The notes beneath the pieces were generated by a model. The model made no database searches and had not been told where the DNA came from. It saw only the letters and a program-made list of their open reading frames with translations. Positions 33,546 to 42,606 of a stretch of 64,000 nucleotides of DNA are shown piece after piece (position 1 is the stretch's first letter; every line of letters begins with the position of its first letter). Position numbers and translations under genes: made by a program. This DNA comes from Levilactobacillus acidifarinae DSM 19394 = JCM 15949. Its GTDB lineage: Bacteria; Bacillota; Bacilli; Lactobacillales; Lactobacillaceae. The stretch spans positions 25,837 through 89,836 of the forward strand of contig NZ_AZDV01000009.1 of NCBI RefSeq assembly GCF_001434835.1. The letters run 5' to 3'.

Positions 33546-34436
33546 ATGAAAAAACCTGTACGACTGCTTCTTTCTACGCTGTTGGTCACGACCAGTCTTG
33601 GCTGGGCGCAACCCCTCGCCAGCGTTCACGCGGCCAAAACCACTGGTGTGGTCCAACCTGCTAAGACCGGCCGGCAAATTAAACTAGCCAGTGCCGAAAA
33701 CGTCCGGGACTTGGGCGGTTACGTTAACCGTGACGGTAAACATATCCGGGCGCACAAGCTTTTACGTTCCGCTTCTCTCGCTAAGCTCTCGGCGAAAGAC
33801 GGCCAAAAACTGATGCAGACTTACCACGTCAAGACGGCCGTCGATTTACGTTCGATTGAAGAAGTGGCCAAACAGCCGGACGCCAAAGTTAAGGGCCTGA
33901 CGACCGTCTTAAACCCGGTCGTTCCACACCTGAACACCGCCGCTTTCATGCAAGGAAATGGTAGCCAAAATATGGAAACGGCCTACCAAAACTTTGTCCT
34001 GAGCAAGGACGGTAAAAAGGCCTACCGCCAAATGTTCAAGCTCCTTTTAAAGGCGCCTAAGAATCAAGCAACGTTGTACCACTGTTCTGCGGGAAAGGAC
34101 CGGACCGGTGTCGCCACTGCGCTTATTCTATCCGCCCTCAAAGTCGATCGGGCCACGATCATGAACGACTACCTGCTCTCGAACCGTTACCTAGCCCAGA
34201 GTAACCACCAAATTCTCGCTCAGGCCACGGCAGCCGGGGCCCAGGCCGACACCCTTGCCACGTTAACGGCCGTGTTAGGCGTGCAATCCTCTTACCTCAA
34301 TACCAGTTTCCAAGCCATCAACGCCAAGTACGGCAACGTGACGACCTACCTGCACAAAGGACTTGGTCTGACGAATCACGACTTAGCCCAATTACAAAAG
34401 GCCTACTTAGCCACCCCTAAAGCTCAAACACGTTAA
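33546..34436 (+). CDS. Secreted tyrosine/serine phosphatase, copy 1
   Basis: A 296-residue exported phosphatase of the Y_phosphatase3 / LipA-like group. A signal peptide spans about residues 1-29 (basic start MKKPVRLL, hydrophobic core, SVHA cleavage region). The substrate-recognition motif ENVRDLGGYVNRDGK follows near residue 50. The Cys-x5-Arg active site YHCSAGKDRTGVAT lies near residue 180, with Cys as nucleophile. The start is behind GAGGAGG. A paralogue follows 370 bp downstream with its own promoter. Targets could be phosphoproteins or phosphoinositides; this is not visible. Confidence 0.9.
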   Translation: MKKPVRLLLSTLLVTTSLGWAQPLASVHAAKTTGVVQPAKTGRQIKLASAENVRDLGGYVNRDGKHIRAHKLLRSASLAKLSAKDGQKLMQTYHVKTAVDLRSIEEVAKQPDAKVKGLTTVLNPVVPHLNTAAFMQGNGSQNMETAYQNFVLSKDGKKAYRQMFKLLLKAPKNQATLYHCSAGKDRTGVATALILSALKVDRATIMNDYLLSNRYLAQSNHQILAQATAAGAQADTLATLTAVLGVQSSYLNTSFQAINAKYGNVTTYLHKGLGLTNHDLAQLQKAYLATPKAQTR

Positions 34437-34444
34437 ACGATGAA

Positions 34445-34616
34445 GAGAGTGGGACAGAAGGCGGTTAGCTGGTGAGCATGAACGACGGTTCGTAAGACGG
34501 ACAATCCTGAACTTGGATTGTTTGGCTTACGGGGTTAATGCTCACCAGCTGCCTTTTGGCGCACGTTTCGACACCAAATATCCGGAGATACTAATGAGTT
34601 CGGGACATAACTCGAA
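34445..34616 (+). repeat. Structured intergenic repeat family B ('gagtgggaca' type), copy 1
   Basis: Begins GAGAGTGGGACAGAAGG and shares most of its length with 58279-58463. Stems visible: AGCTGGTGAGCAT with ATGCTCACCAGCT, and an inner hairpin CGTAAG..ACAATCC / GGATTGT..CTTACG. Relative to the other copy the inner stem has a paired C-G/T-A change. The 3' end differs from copy 2: it lacks the TTTTTGTCCCA arm and ends in a short GAGTT/AACTC hairpin. Confidence 0.8.
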
Positions 34617-34624
34617 TTCTATAA

Positions 34625-34674
34625 AAAAACAGGAAGGAAATTCTCGATTTGTGAAAATTTCCTTCCTGTTTTTG
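34625..34674. terminator. Terminator after phosphatase gene 1
   Basis: AAAAACAGGAAGGAAATT pairs with AATTTCCTTCCTGTTTTT, a strong hairpin with T run. It isolates the two phosphatase genes from each other. Confidence 0.88.
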
Positions 34675-34728
34675 TTCATGCCTCTTTATTAGTATAATTT
34701 TAACAACCTGCAGCAGTTGCCCCTTATC

Positions 34729-34771
34729 TTTACATAACCAACATCGTTTCATTACATTAGCTTGCTATCCT
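34729..34771 (+). promoter_or_regulatory. Promoter with paired TTTACA-type boxes, phosphatase gene 2
   Basis: TTTACA at 34729 and ATTACA 22 bp later flank a CAACATC block, with an extended -10 TGCTATCCT ending at 34771. The geometry is identical to the promoter at 33470-33512, although surrounding bases have diverged. Confidence 0.6.
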
Positions 34772-34805
34772 TGCACTGTACCCAAACAAGAGGAGGAGTT
34801 AATTT

Positions 34806-35774
34806 ATGAATAAACGCGTTAGTACCTTAGTCTCTGCCCTGTTGGTCACCACGGCGCTCGGGTGGCAACAACCCGTCATGAACGTCGCTGCGGCAACGCA
34901 CAGTACCTCAACGACCAAGGTCGCCAAGGCCAAGACCGGTAAACATGCTAAAAAGGGCAAGGCCACGCACGCCAAAGTGACGTCCACGTCCACGCACATC
35001 AAGTTACAAGGTGCTTCAAATGCCCGGGATCTTGGCGGCTACGTCAACCAGAAGGGGCAGAAGATTAAGGCTCACCGTTTAATTCGTTCTAACAGTTTAT
35101 CCAAACTCACGAAATCCGACCAACAAAAGTTAACCAAGACCTACCACGTGGCGACTGACGTTGATTTACGGACGCTCGCCGAACAAAAGAGTAGTCCCGA
35201 TGTCGCTATGAAGGGCGTTAAGTTAGTCAAGGCCAACGTCTTCAAGAACTTTGCCGCCTTCCCCGACTTTTCTAAGAAAAACGCCGGGGTCAAGATGATG
35301 GAAAAATCCTACCACGACGCCATCACCACGGCCCAAGGCCGAAAGGCTTACAAGAGTCTCTTCCACCAACTCCTGAACAACCCGAAGAACAAGGCCGTCC
35401 TTTGGCACTGTTCCGCGGGTAAGGACCGGGCTGGTATGGGAACGGTCTTCGTGCTCTCCGCCTTGAACTTCAACAAAAAGGCCATCGCTAAGGACTACCT
35501 GAAATCTAACACTTACTTAGCTAACGACAACAAAGCCAGCCTCGCTAAGCAATTAGCCGGCTGGAAGGCGAGTGGCAAGCCCGTCACCGCGACCGTTAAG
35601 GGGAACTTCGAAGCTATGAACGGCGTCCAAATGGCTTACTTAAACACCATGTACAAGGCCATCGATGCCAAGTATGGTAACATGCAAAACTTCCTGCACA
35701 AGGGTCTAGGCTTATCCAACACCCAACTCAAACAACTACAAGCAAACTACTTAACCACCGCAGCTAAAAAATAA
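34806..35774 (+). CDS. Secreted tyrosine/serine phosphatase, copy 2
   Basis: A 322-residue paralogue of the preceding phosphatase with the same plan. A signal peptide ends near residue 30 (NVAAA), followed by a Lys/Thr-rich linker (about 31-65) longer than in copy 1. SNARDLGGYVNQKGQ and the Cys-x5-Arg loop WHCSAGKDRAGMG come next. The catalytic loop has Ala where copy 1 has Thr after the Arg, so specificity may differ. The start lies behind GAGGAGG. A basic surface is expected from the many lysines. Confidence 0.9.
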   Translation: MNKRVSTLVSALLVTTALGWQQPVMNVAAATHSTSTTKVAKAKTGKHAKKGKATHAKVTSTSTHIKLQGASNARDLGGYVNQKGQKIKAHRLIRSNSLSKLTKSDQQKLTKTYHVATDVDLRTLAEQKSSPDVAMKGVKLVKANVFKNFAAFPDFSKKNAGVKMMEKSYHDAITTAQGRKAYKSLFHQLLNNPKNKAVLWHCSAGKDRAGMGTVFVLSALNFNKKAIAKDYLKSNTYLANDNKASLAKQLAGWKASGKPVTATVKGNFEAMNGVQMAYLNTMYKAIDAKYGNMQNFLHKGLGLSNTQLKQLQANYLTTAAKK

Positions 35775-35786
35775 AGTCACTCACCC

Positions 35787-35826
35787 TAGCGTTTCTCCTA
35801 ATCTTTGGAGAAACGCTATTTTTTTG
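35787..35826 (+). terminator. Terminator after phosphatase gene 2
   Basis: TAGCGTTTCTCC..GGAGAAACGCTA is followed by seven T. Confidence 0.9.
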
Positions 35827-35829
35827 CCT

Positions 35830-35864
35830 AAAAAACCGTGTCAGGCCGGTGGCCCCACACGGTT
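35830..35864 (-). terminator. Terminator after the cation:proton antiporter gene
   Basis: On the minus strand AACCGTGT..ACACGGTT is followed by six T, 13 bp past the antiporter stop. Confidence 0.8.
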
Positions 35865-35877
35865 ACGTTCGTTTGAG

Positions 35878-37050
35878 TTAAACTTTAGCCGCTACCGGCA
35901 GTCGTTTTAAGGCGGGTTTCAAGAATAGTGGCGCTAAAATCGTTGCCAGAATGATGATCAGAATCATCGCCGAGTAACTGGTATTACTCATCAGACCGGC
36001 CTGATGGCCAATCTGTGCGGTAATCAAGCCCATCTCACCCCGAGCAATCATTCCCGTCCCAATCACGGTACTACTAGTCCAGGAGAACTGACTTAACCGG
36101 GCCCCTAGCCCGCAACCAATCAACTTGGTCAAACAAGCCAGAACGGTCAACGCGACAATCAGACCCACATTTTCACTCAAATGAGCCAACGTCATGTTTA
36201 ACCCCACGCTCACAAAGAAGACCGGGATAAAGACGGCGTTGCCCAGCGGCTCCACGTGATCGGCCAAGGTATTGCGGTACGGCGTGTTGGCCACCGCGAT
36301 ACCGGCAAAGAACGCCCCGATGGCCCCGCTCAAGCCGACGATGTTCGCCAACCAAGCCATTCCCAGACAGATCACCATCGACATGATGGTGACACTCGAC
36401 GCCATCACCAGGCGCTCACTCAAGTGCATGAGGTATGGCGCAATCCATTTGACCAGGAGATAAGTCCCCCCGAAAAAGGCCACCTGCTCGACCAAAACCA
36501 ATCCCAGCGCCGGCTGACTGCCCGTCGTTTGAATGCCCTGACTCGCGAGTAAACTGATCATCAACGATAACAGGATCACCCCAATAATGTCATCGGCGAC
36601 CGCCGCTCCCAAGATGGTGGCCCCTTCACGGGTGCTTAGCGCGTGATACTCCTTCAGAACAGCCACGGAAATGGACACCGACGTCGCCGAAAAAATCACC
36701 CCAATGAATAGGGCCTCGAGTGGCGAAAACCCCCACCACCAGGACACGGCCCCCATAATGGTGACCGGGAAAACCACCCCGGAGGTGGCCACAATAATGG
36801 CCGGTTTCAGGTACTTGACCAAGAGTTTCAGGTCGCTTTCTAAGCCCCCCAGAAACATCAGGATGACCACCCCAATATCGGAGAATAACGACACCAGACT
36901 ATTCAGCTGCACCCAATTTAACATCGCTGGGCCAATCACGATACCAATCACTAATTCCCCAATTACCGCGGGGACGCCCAGCCGGTTCGCAAAGTTACCG
37001 GCTAAGGTCGTTAACACTAAGATCAAACACAGAGTTCCCAAAAAGGCCAC
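35878..37050 (-). CDS. NapA-type cation:proton antiporter (CPA2)
   Basis: A 390-residue membrane protein with about twelve or thirteen helices that exchanges Na+ (or K+) for protons. Family marks are ANRLGVPAVIGELVIGIVIGP at the N-terminus, FLGGLESDL, AAVADDIIGVILLSL with the two adjacent Asp of CPA2 exchangers near residue 152, and MIARGEMGLITAQIG. It starts at GTG behind GAGGAGGGG. No TrkA-type nucleotide-binding domain is attached, so it is the short NapA form rather than KefB. It appears to be a single-gene unit. Confidence 0.9.
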   Translation of the reverse strand: MAFLGTLCLILVLTTLAGNFANRLGVPAVIGELVIGIVIGPAMLNWVQLNSLVSLFSDIGVVILMFLGGLESDLKLLVKYLKPAIIVATSGVVFPVTIMGAVSWWWGFSPLEALFIGVIFSATSVSISVAVLKEYHALSTREGATILGAAVADDIIGVILLSLMISLLASQGIQTTGSQPALGLVLVEQVAFFGGTYLLVKWIAPYLMHLSERLVMASSVTIMSMVICLGMAWLANIVGLSGAIGAFFAGIAVANTPYRNTLADHVEPLGNAVFIPVFFVSVGLNMTLAHLSENVGLIVALTVLACLTKLIGCGLGARLSQFSWTSSTVIGTGMIARGEMGLITAQIGHQAGLMSNTSYSAMILIIILATILAPLFLKPALKRLPVAAKV

Positions 37051-37197
37051 GGGCAGCCCCTCCTCATTTTTTTAGTTAGTGTTTATGATACGCCTCTTTG
37101 CGGCCACGCAAAAGGGCGTGCCGTCACCGCGACACGTCCTCAACTGGTCTGTTTAATTAAGACTGACCGAATTGGTGGGGTTCACGAAACCCCGTCG

Positions 37198-38532
37198 TTA
37201 ATTGAAGTACGTCAAGTCTGACGCTAACGTTGGGTACGCCAGGATACTCTGGTTGATGGCCACTGGGCCGAGCTTTTGTTGAATGACGAAATCCAGGTAA
37301 TTAATGACCTGTTCCGCCTCCATACTCAGCACAGCCGCACCCACGATACGGCCACTTGACCGTTCAATCACGACTTTGATTCGGGCACGCGGGTCCTCAA
37401 TCCGTTGGTAACTATACCAATGGGTAATGTCCAAATCATTAACTCGGTAGGTTGTTGGTTCTTGCTTAGCTTGGGTCGGGGTCACGCCCACTTGGGCCAA
37501 CTGACTCTTCCCGTAAACCACCGACGGAATGACGGGATAGTGGATGGGCGCCGCCGTTGGGTTAGTTAACGCCGTCACCAGGTACTGCCCTTCGTAACTG
37601 GCAACCGGTGTCAACTTAGGCTGCGGCCGATCCACAACGTCACCAATGGCAAAGATGTGCGGGTTAGTGGTCTGTAAATGACCGTTGACCGTAATTCCGT
37701 GAGCCGTGGTGGCCACATCGACCCGGTCGAGACCCAAATCTTGGTCAACCGGGATCCGCCCGGCCGAGGCAAAGACCAATCCCGTGGTCCAGCTCTCACC
37801 TAGCTTGGTCGTCACCTGATACTGGTCCCCATCGGGTGCGACCTTCACGATATCGGTGTCCAAGCGCACATCGATGCCCGCCGCAGTCAGACGGTCCAGC
37901 AAATCGTGGACCAAGTCCGCATCAAAGGCCCTCAATGGTCGATCGCTGTGGTGCACCAAGTGAACCCGTCGACCGGCCGCATTGGCAATGGTCGCCAGTT
38001 CGACGCCCACGTACCCGGCACCCATGAAGGTTACGTCTTCCGGCAAGGTGTCCAGGTCCAAAAAGTCGGTACTGGTCCGCAACCACTCTTGACCGTCAAT
38101 TTGTGGTAACCGCGGCGTTTGGCCGGTCGCAATAATCACGTTAGTGGCGTTGAGCTGCGTGTCACCGACCTGCACACTGCCGTCGTCATTAAAGTGCGCT
38201 GCCCCGTGAAAATGGGCAATGCCGGCAGCCTTCAGGCCCGATTCGGTGCCGCCCGGAATCATGCTGGTATACGCCCGCTTCTTCGCCATCAGGGCCGTCC
38301 AATCGATTTGTGGCACACCGTTCAGTCCGTGTTCTTGTAACGTCTCACTTCGGGCTTGGGCCTCGACCGCCGCCATCAGAATCTTCTTCGGGTCACACCC
38401 GCGGTTCGGACAAGTGCCGCCCCAGAGATCCTTTTCTACCACGGCTACCCGCTGTTTTTGCGCATGTAACCCGTAAGCTGCTGCAAGACCACCGGGGCCA
38501 CCCCCGAGGATTAACGTATCGAACTGCTGCAT
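37198..38532 (-). CDS. FAD-dependent pyridine nucleotide-disulfide oxidoreductase
   Basis: A 444-residue member of the glutathione reductase/mercuric reductase family. It has the FAD site LILGGGPGGLAAAYGL at residue 6, the redox disulfide GGTCPNRGCDPKK near 40-50, the NAD(P) site FMGAGYVGVELA near 170 and the second FAD motif IFAIGDVVDRP. The C-terminus reads SILAYPTLASDL. The family's catalytic HPTxxE segment is not kept: Ala-Tyr replaces the His region and Asp-Leu the Glu. This speaks against ordinary glutathione reductase, as does the lack of any glutathione gene nearby. Substrate unknown. Confidence 0.85.
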   Translation of the reverse strand: MQQFDTLILGGGPGGLAAAYGLHAQKQRVAVVEKDLWGGTCPNRGCDPKKILMAAVEAQARSETLQEHGLNGVPQIDWTALMAKKRAYTSMIPGGTESGLKAAGIAHFHGAAHFNDDGSVQVGDTQLNATNVIIATGQTPRLPQIDGQEWLRTSTDFLDLDTLPEDVTFMGAGYVGVELATIANAAGRRVHLVHHSDRPLRAFDADLVHDLLDRLTAAGIDVRLDTDIVKVAPDGDQYQVTTKLGESWTTGLVFASAGRIPVDQDLGLDRVDVATTAHGITVNGHLQTTNPHIFAIGDVVDRPQPKLTPVASYEGQYLVTALTNPTAAPIHYPVIPSVVYGKSQLAQVGVTPTQAKQEPTTYRVNDLDITHWYSYQRIEDPRARIKVVIERSSGRIVGAAVLSMEAEQVINYLDFVIQQKLGPVAINQSILAYPTLASDLTYFN

Positions 38533-38816
38533 GACCCTATCACCCTTTCTAAACTAGATCCACTTTTGATTTTAGCACGGCCGACAGCGTTTTCTAAGGA
38601 ATTGGCTTGTGAGGACGTCCCGGCCCATCTCGTCGTCAAAATGGTGTACAGTAAGTTATGACTAATGGTGCTAATCATTATGGTTAGCTACTTATCGGTG
38701 ACTCAAATTCACCTGGCACGGTTGTCTCTCCCAATTTCGCCCGCTGAACTTTCCCAACGGACAAGGGGGCTTTGCCATTAATCAAGTACGCCATCTATTT
38801 TGAAAGGAAGGTCTTC

Positions 38817-39263
38817 ATGACTTTTTACACTTACGGTTACCTCACGACCCATCATCAAACCTGGCAATATCTCCGACTGGTCATGATTATGGCGTTACTG
38901 GTTGTCTTCATCGGATTATTCGTTTACTACCTTCGTCACCGGTGGAACGTGAAATATAAAGACCTCAGTATCATTACCGGGGTCATTATCTTACTGGTCC
39001 TCGGGTTTCAAGTTAATGGTTTGGTCACCTTACATACCAACAGTGAAACGGCCGGTGCCATCACGTCGACCGTACAGGAGGTCGCTAAACGCCTCGACGT
39101 CAAGCCGCAAACCATCGCGGTTAACGCCACGACGACCACGACCAATCTCCTGTTCAAAACGCCGAAGGGGTACTACCGGGCCGACTATAATTCGGACGGT
39201 TCCGCGTTTGTCCTGGAGCACTTAACGTTACATCAACCCAAGATCACCCTCACAAAGGAGTAG
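38817..39263 (+). CDS. DUF3290 membrane protein
   Basis: A 148-residue protein with two membrane helices (about residues 20-41 and 53-72: VMIMALLVVFIGLFVYYL and SIITGVIILLVLGF). An extracytoplasmic or cytoplasmic domain of about 75 residues follows. DUF3290 genes are usually found beside DUF421 genes, exactly as here (3-bp gap). The ATG at 38817 behind GAAAGGAAGG is chosen over a longer upstream frame. No function is established for the pair. Confidence 0.85.
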   Translation: MTFYTYGYLTTHHQTWQYLRLVMIMALLVVFIGLFVYYLRHRWNVKYKDLSIITGVIILLVLGFQVNGLVTLHTNSETAGAITSTVQEVAKRLDVKPQTIAVNATTTTTNLLFKTPKGYYRADYNSDGSAFVLEHLTLHQPKITLTKE

Positions 39264-39266
39264 CCC

Positions 39267-39905
39267 ATGTTTACTTATTCAGATGTTGCTTTGAAGCTGT
39301 TTATCGGCTTCGTTTTTATGACCTTATTAATTAACTTTACCGGCAAAGGAAACCTCGCCCCCACCTCCGCGATTGACCAAGTTCAGAACTACGTTTTAGG
39401 GGGAATTATCGGTGGGGTCATCTACAACTCATCGATTACCCTCATTCAATTTGTCATCGTTCTACTGATCTGGTCCCTCTTAATCCTGGTCATGCGCTAC
39501 CTGAAAATCCACGTGCGTCCCATCGGAAAGTTTATCGACGGCGGCCCCATCACCATCGTCCGTAACGGTCAGCTGCTCGTGCACAATTGCCTGAAAGCGA
39601 ACCTATCCGCCAAGGAAATTGACTTCAAGCTCCGGACGGCCGGCGTTTATCAACTCACCGACGTGAAACGGGCCATCGTGGAACAAAACGGTAGCCTAAC
39701 CATTTTACGTCAGGGTGAAGGCTCGATTCGCTACCCCATCATCATCGACGGTCAAATCGATCAGGACGTCTTGGAGCTCATGAACCACGACGAAGCCTGG
39801 CTGATTGCCCAACTAAATCAGCAAGGAATCACTAACATTCGCGACGTCTACATGGCCAAATACGAAAATCACGTGCTCGACGTGACCCGTTACGATCGGA
39901 CTTAA
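39267..39905 (+). CDS. DUF421 (YetF-like) membrane protein
   Basis: A 212-residue protein with three N-terminal helices (to about residue 80, beginning MFTYSDVALKLFIGFVFM). A cytoplasmic DUF421 domain follows, containing DGGPITIVRNGQ, LKANLSAKEIDFKLR and GVYQLTDVKRAIVEQNGSL, the YetF family pattern. It follows DUF3290 by 3 bp and precedes the Nudix gene by 14 bp, so all three are probably co-transcribed. In Bacillus, DUF421 proteins have been linked to spore and envelope functions; here the role is open. Confidence 0.9.
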   Translation: MFTYSDVALKLFIGFVFMTLLINFTGKGNLAPTSAIDQVQNYVLGGIIGGVIYNSSITLIQFVIVLLIWSLLILVMRYLKIHVRPIGKFIDGGPITIVRNGQLLVHNCLKANLSAKEIDFKLRTAGVYQLTDVKRAIVEQNGSLTILRQGEGSIRYPIIIDGQIDQDVLELMNHDEAWLIAQLNQQGITNIRDVYMAKYENHVLDVTRYDRT

Positions 39906-39919
39906 AGGAGGTCCTTTAC

Positions 39920-40438
39920 TTGCCCGCAGATCAACTACACGAAGCCTGGGACGTTTACGACCGACAGCTCCGGCTCGTTGGCCGGCAACTGCGTGCTAAT
40001 CCCGTCGCGCCGGGCCACTACCACCTGGTGGTCAACGCCTTCGTCTTTAATCATCAGGATCAGGTTCTGTTGCAACAACGTTCCCTAGACAAACTCAACT
40101 TTCCCGGTTACTGGGACACCTCGGCCGGGGGATCCGTCAAAGCCGGCGAAACCATCGAAACGGCGATGCACCGCGAATTAGCCGAAGAACTCGGCCTAGA
40201 TATCCCCATTACGGCCACGGATAACTACCGGTTGATGCCGCATAGTCATTGGATCAGTGCCTGGTTTGCCCTGACCACCGATTGGACCGTCACCGACTTT
40301 ACGCCCCAGTTAGCGGAGCTCCAACGGGTCGCCTACTTTTCTCTTCCCGCGGCGTGCCAACAATTAACGCAGATTGGCTTTGACAACTACCATCTCGAAT
40401 TACAACAAGCCTGGGCTCATCTTCATCCCACCCTATAG
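39920..40438 (+). CDS. Nudix hydrolase
   Basis: A 172-residue Nudix protein with the complete box GSVKAGETIETAMHRELAEELG (Gly-x5-Glu-x7-Arg-Glu-x2-Glu-Glu), spanning about residues 72-93. The preceding VLLQQRSLDKLNFPGYWDTSAGG resembles the YfcD / isopentenyl-diphosphate isomerase-like subgroup. The start is TTG behind AAAGGAGGT, 7 bases away. The substrate, a nucleoside diphosphate derivative or another diphosphate, cannot be told. Confidence 0.9.
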   Translation: MPADQLHEAWDVYDRQLRLVGRQLRANPVAPGHYHLVVNAFVFNHQDQVLLQQRSLDKLNFPGYWDTSAGGSVKAGETIETAMHRELAEELGLDIPITATDNYRLMPHSHWISAWFALTTDWTVTDFTPQLAELQRVAYFSLPAACQQLTQIGFDNYHLELQQAWAHLHPTL

Positions 40439-40471
40439 TCCCAATGATGTTTAGGGAGCCCCCGTAACGTC

Positions 40472-40513
40472 AAATCGGCAATTATTCCTGAATTGGGAAT
40501 AATTGCCGATTTT
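40472..40513. terminator. Terminator between the Nudix and nucleotidase genes
   Basis: AAATCGGCAATTATTCC pairs with GGAATAATTGCCGATTT, ending in TTTTG. It is between convergent genes and usable from both sides. Confidence 0.85.
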
Positions 40514-40537
40514 GAATTTCACGAAGCGGTTTCTCGG

Positions 40538-42412
40538 TTACTTAGTCGCTGTAACCGAAGGCGCCGGCACCGTGATGGTGGTCCCAGTTGCTTGATAGAG
40601 CTTACGGTCCGGTTTGGGTGCCGTCAACGGGTGATTAGCGGCGGCCATATCCTTAATGTACTGAACAAAGACGTCACTATCTGACCCAATCGAGCCAACG
40701 ACCGGCGTATTCTTGAAGGCAAAGAAGTCATCCCCACCCCCGTGGATGTAATCGTTGATGGCCACCCGGTATTTGGTCGTTAGGTTCAGCGGTGTCCCGT
40801 CGGTCTTATACATCTTTAAGACCTTGTAGTGTTGTTGACTTCCTGGATTGTCGGTGTAGGTGTATTTAAGCCCCGCAATTTGCAGGTAAAAGGCCGGATT
40901 AGAATATTGTTCGTTTAGAGCATCCTGAATCTGTTGGCCCGTCATCTCCACGACCTGTAAGATGTTCCCAAACGGCTGCACCGCCATCGCCGCCCCCCAG
41001 GTGATTTGTCCCTGAGCATTGGGCGTTAAGTCGGCGCGAACCCCACCGTTGTTGGTCAGGGCAAAGTCGGCTCTGACTCCACCGGGCTTATTCGCCTCGT
41101 ATAATTGACCGTCCACCACGGTTTCCCCAATCTGGTTCTCCATGGTCTTGGTATTGCTGTGGTAATCGGTGATGGGCTGGCTGGACGCCGCCTTCCCAAT
41201 AATCACGTTGACCTTAGGCCCCACGCGCTTATCGGCATCCTTGGCAATGGCAGCCACTTGGGCTACCGACTTGACTTTGGCGTCGGCCTTAGCGGAAAGA
41301 ACCGGATAAACGTGGGCCTTTAAGTCCACGAACTTCCCGGTCTTAGGACTCACGTAGGCTTGGGCGTCATCGTAGGCCCGGCCACTAAAGAGGGCTTGCA
41401 CCACGCGGGTCTTGCCCACCATCGCGTTAGCGTATTGGTGGGAGTGTGCCGCCACGTACAGGCCCACGTTATTCTTGGGATCAATGCGGTTGAGTTTGTG
41501 TAAGATATCAACGACCGGTCCCGTAGTCTTGCCGTCGCGGGTCTGAACCGCGGTGTGAGCCATAACCACGACGGCCTTCACGCCCTGTTTATTCAGAATG
41601 CGATCGTACTTCGCAATCGACTGGGCCTCGTCCAAAATTTTATAGTTAGCCGTGTTTTTGGCGGGTGTGATGCTAGTCAGGCTCCCAATTTCTAGCCCAA
41701 TAAACCCAATTTTGGCCGTCTTTCCGTGGGCCTTGATGGTCCGAACCATGTACGGTTGATAGCCAAAGGGCACCTTACCGTTCGATCGGTTAACCACGTT
41801 AGAGACCACGATTTTCATCTTGGTGGGTTCATTGGGATAGTTTTTCACTAATGGATCGGCACTAGCTGATGCCGCCCTGCCCCGGAGAATCCGGTTAAAC
41901 TCGGGCAACCCCCGGTCAAACTCATGATTCCCTAACGTTCCAATCTGAAACTTCATGGCGCGTAACGCGTGCATGGTCGACTCGTGCGCTAACAACGACG
42001 AATCGGCGGGCGCCGCGCCAACCATGTCACCGGCTTCAATCCGAAACGTGTTGTTAGAGTGGTGAACCCGTTTGAACTGGTGTTGCGCTTGGTCTAAGTA
42101 GGCCGCTAACCGACCGACCGTTCCCGTGTTCGGGTACGGGTGGGACCCAATATAGGCCGTCCCCGTGGTATCCAATCCCCCGTGCAAATCATTAATGCCC
42201 AATAGTTGAACGGGAATATCGGTCTTGTCGTAACGATTAGTTTGCCGGTATTCTGGTTGCTTTAACGGTGTGCTGTAAGTGTCCGGCTGCGCAGGGTCAG
42301 GGGTCGTCGCTTGGGCGAAGGCTAATTCTGGAACCGTGGAAACACCGCTAGCCACCATTAAGGGAATCATGACGCTGATTACTAGTTTCCGAAACCCGTT
42401 TGGTGTAGCCAT
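40538..42412 (-). CDS. Secreted 5'-nucleotidase / 2',3'-cyclic phosphodiesterase family protein
   Basis: A 624-residue exported metallophosphoesterase that should release nucleosides from extracellular nucleotides. A signal peptide covers about residues 1-33 (ending AFAQA). The metallophosphatase domain has LGINDLHGG, IEAGDMVGAA, GTLGNHEFDRG and VVMAHTAVQ. The C-terminal nucleotidase domain has FALTNNGGVRADL, WGAAMAVQPFGN and the substrate region GGDDFFAF. No LPxTG motif or C-terminal anchor is seen, so it is probably released. Start behind GGGAGG. Confidence 0.93.
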   Translation of the reverse strand: MATPNGFRKLVISVMIPLMVASGVSTVPELAFAQATTPDPAQPDTYSTPLKQPEYRQTNRYDKTDIPVQLLGINDLHGGLDTTGTAYIGSHPYPNTGTVGRLAAYLDQAQHQFKRVHHSNNTFRIEAGDMVGAAPADSSLLAHESTMHALRAMKFQIGTLGNHEFDRGLPEFNRILRGRAASASADPLVKNYPNEPTKMKIVVSNVVNRSNGKVPFGYQPYMVRTIKAHGKTAKIGFIGLEIGSLTSITPAKNTANYKILDEAQSIAKYDRILNKQGVKAVVVMAHTAVQTRDGKTTGPVVDILHKLNRIDPKNNVGLYVAAHSHQYANAMVGKTRVVQALFSGRAYDDAQAYVSPKTGKFVDLKAHVYPVLSAKADAKVKSVAQVAAIAKDADKRVGPKVNVIIGKAASSQPITDYHSNTKTMENQIGETVVDGQLYEANKPGGVRADFALTNNGGVRADLTPNAQGQITWGAAMAVQPFGNILQVVEMTGQQIQDALNEQYSNPAFYLQIAGLKYTYTDNPGSQQHYKVLKMYKTDGTPLNLTTKYRVAINDYIHGGGDDFFAFKNTPVVGSIGSDSDVFVQYIKDMAAANHPLTAPKPDRKLYQATGTTITVPAPSVTATK

Positions 42413-42562
42413 CTTACAAAATCCTCCCTAGAATTCCTAATTTGTCTGGTACACCCTTTACTTTACGGGTTCCATCGGTGATCCCCAACACTTTTGAGAC
42501 TAAGCCAAACGGCCCATTAGTGAACGATACTAATAACAAGTATTTTTATTGTTCGGTAAACG

Positions 42563-42597
42563 CAAAAAACGCCAACGTGTCATCACGTTAACGTTTG
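42563..42597 (-). terminator. Terminator after the NAD(P)-binding protein gene
   Basis: On the minus strand AACGTTAACGTG..CACGTTGGCGTT with TTTTTTG tail, about 10 bp past the stop of the 42607-43242 gene. Confidence 0.75.
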
Positions 42598-42606
42598 GTA
42601 AAAAAA

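Noticed and set aside
37105..37142. GC-rich inverted repeat between the oxidoreductase and antiporter genes
   Set aside because: The stem has a mismatch and the T tract is only four bases, so it was not listed as a terminator.
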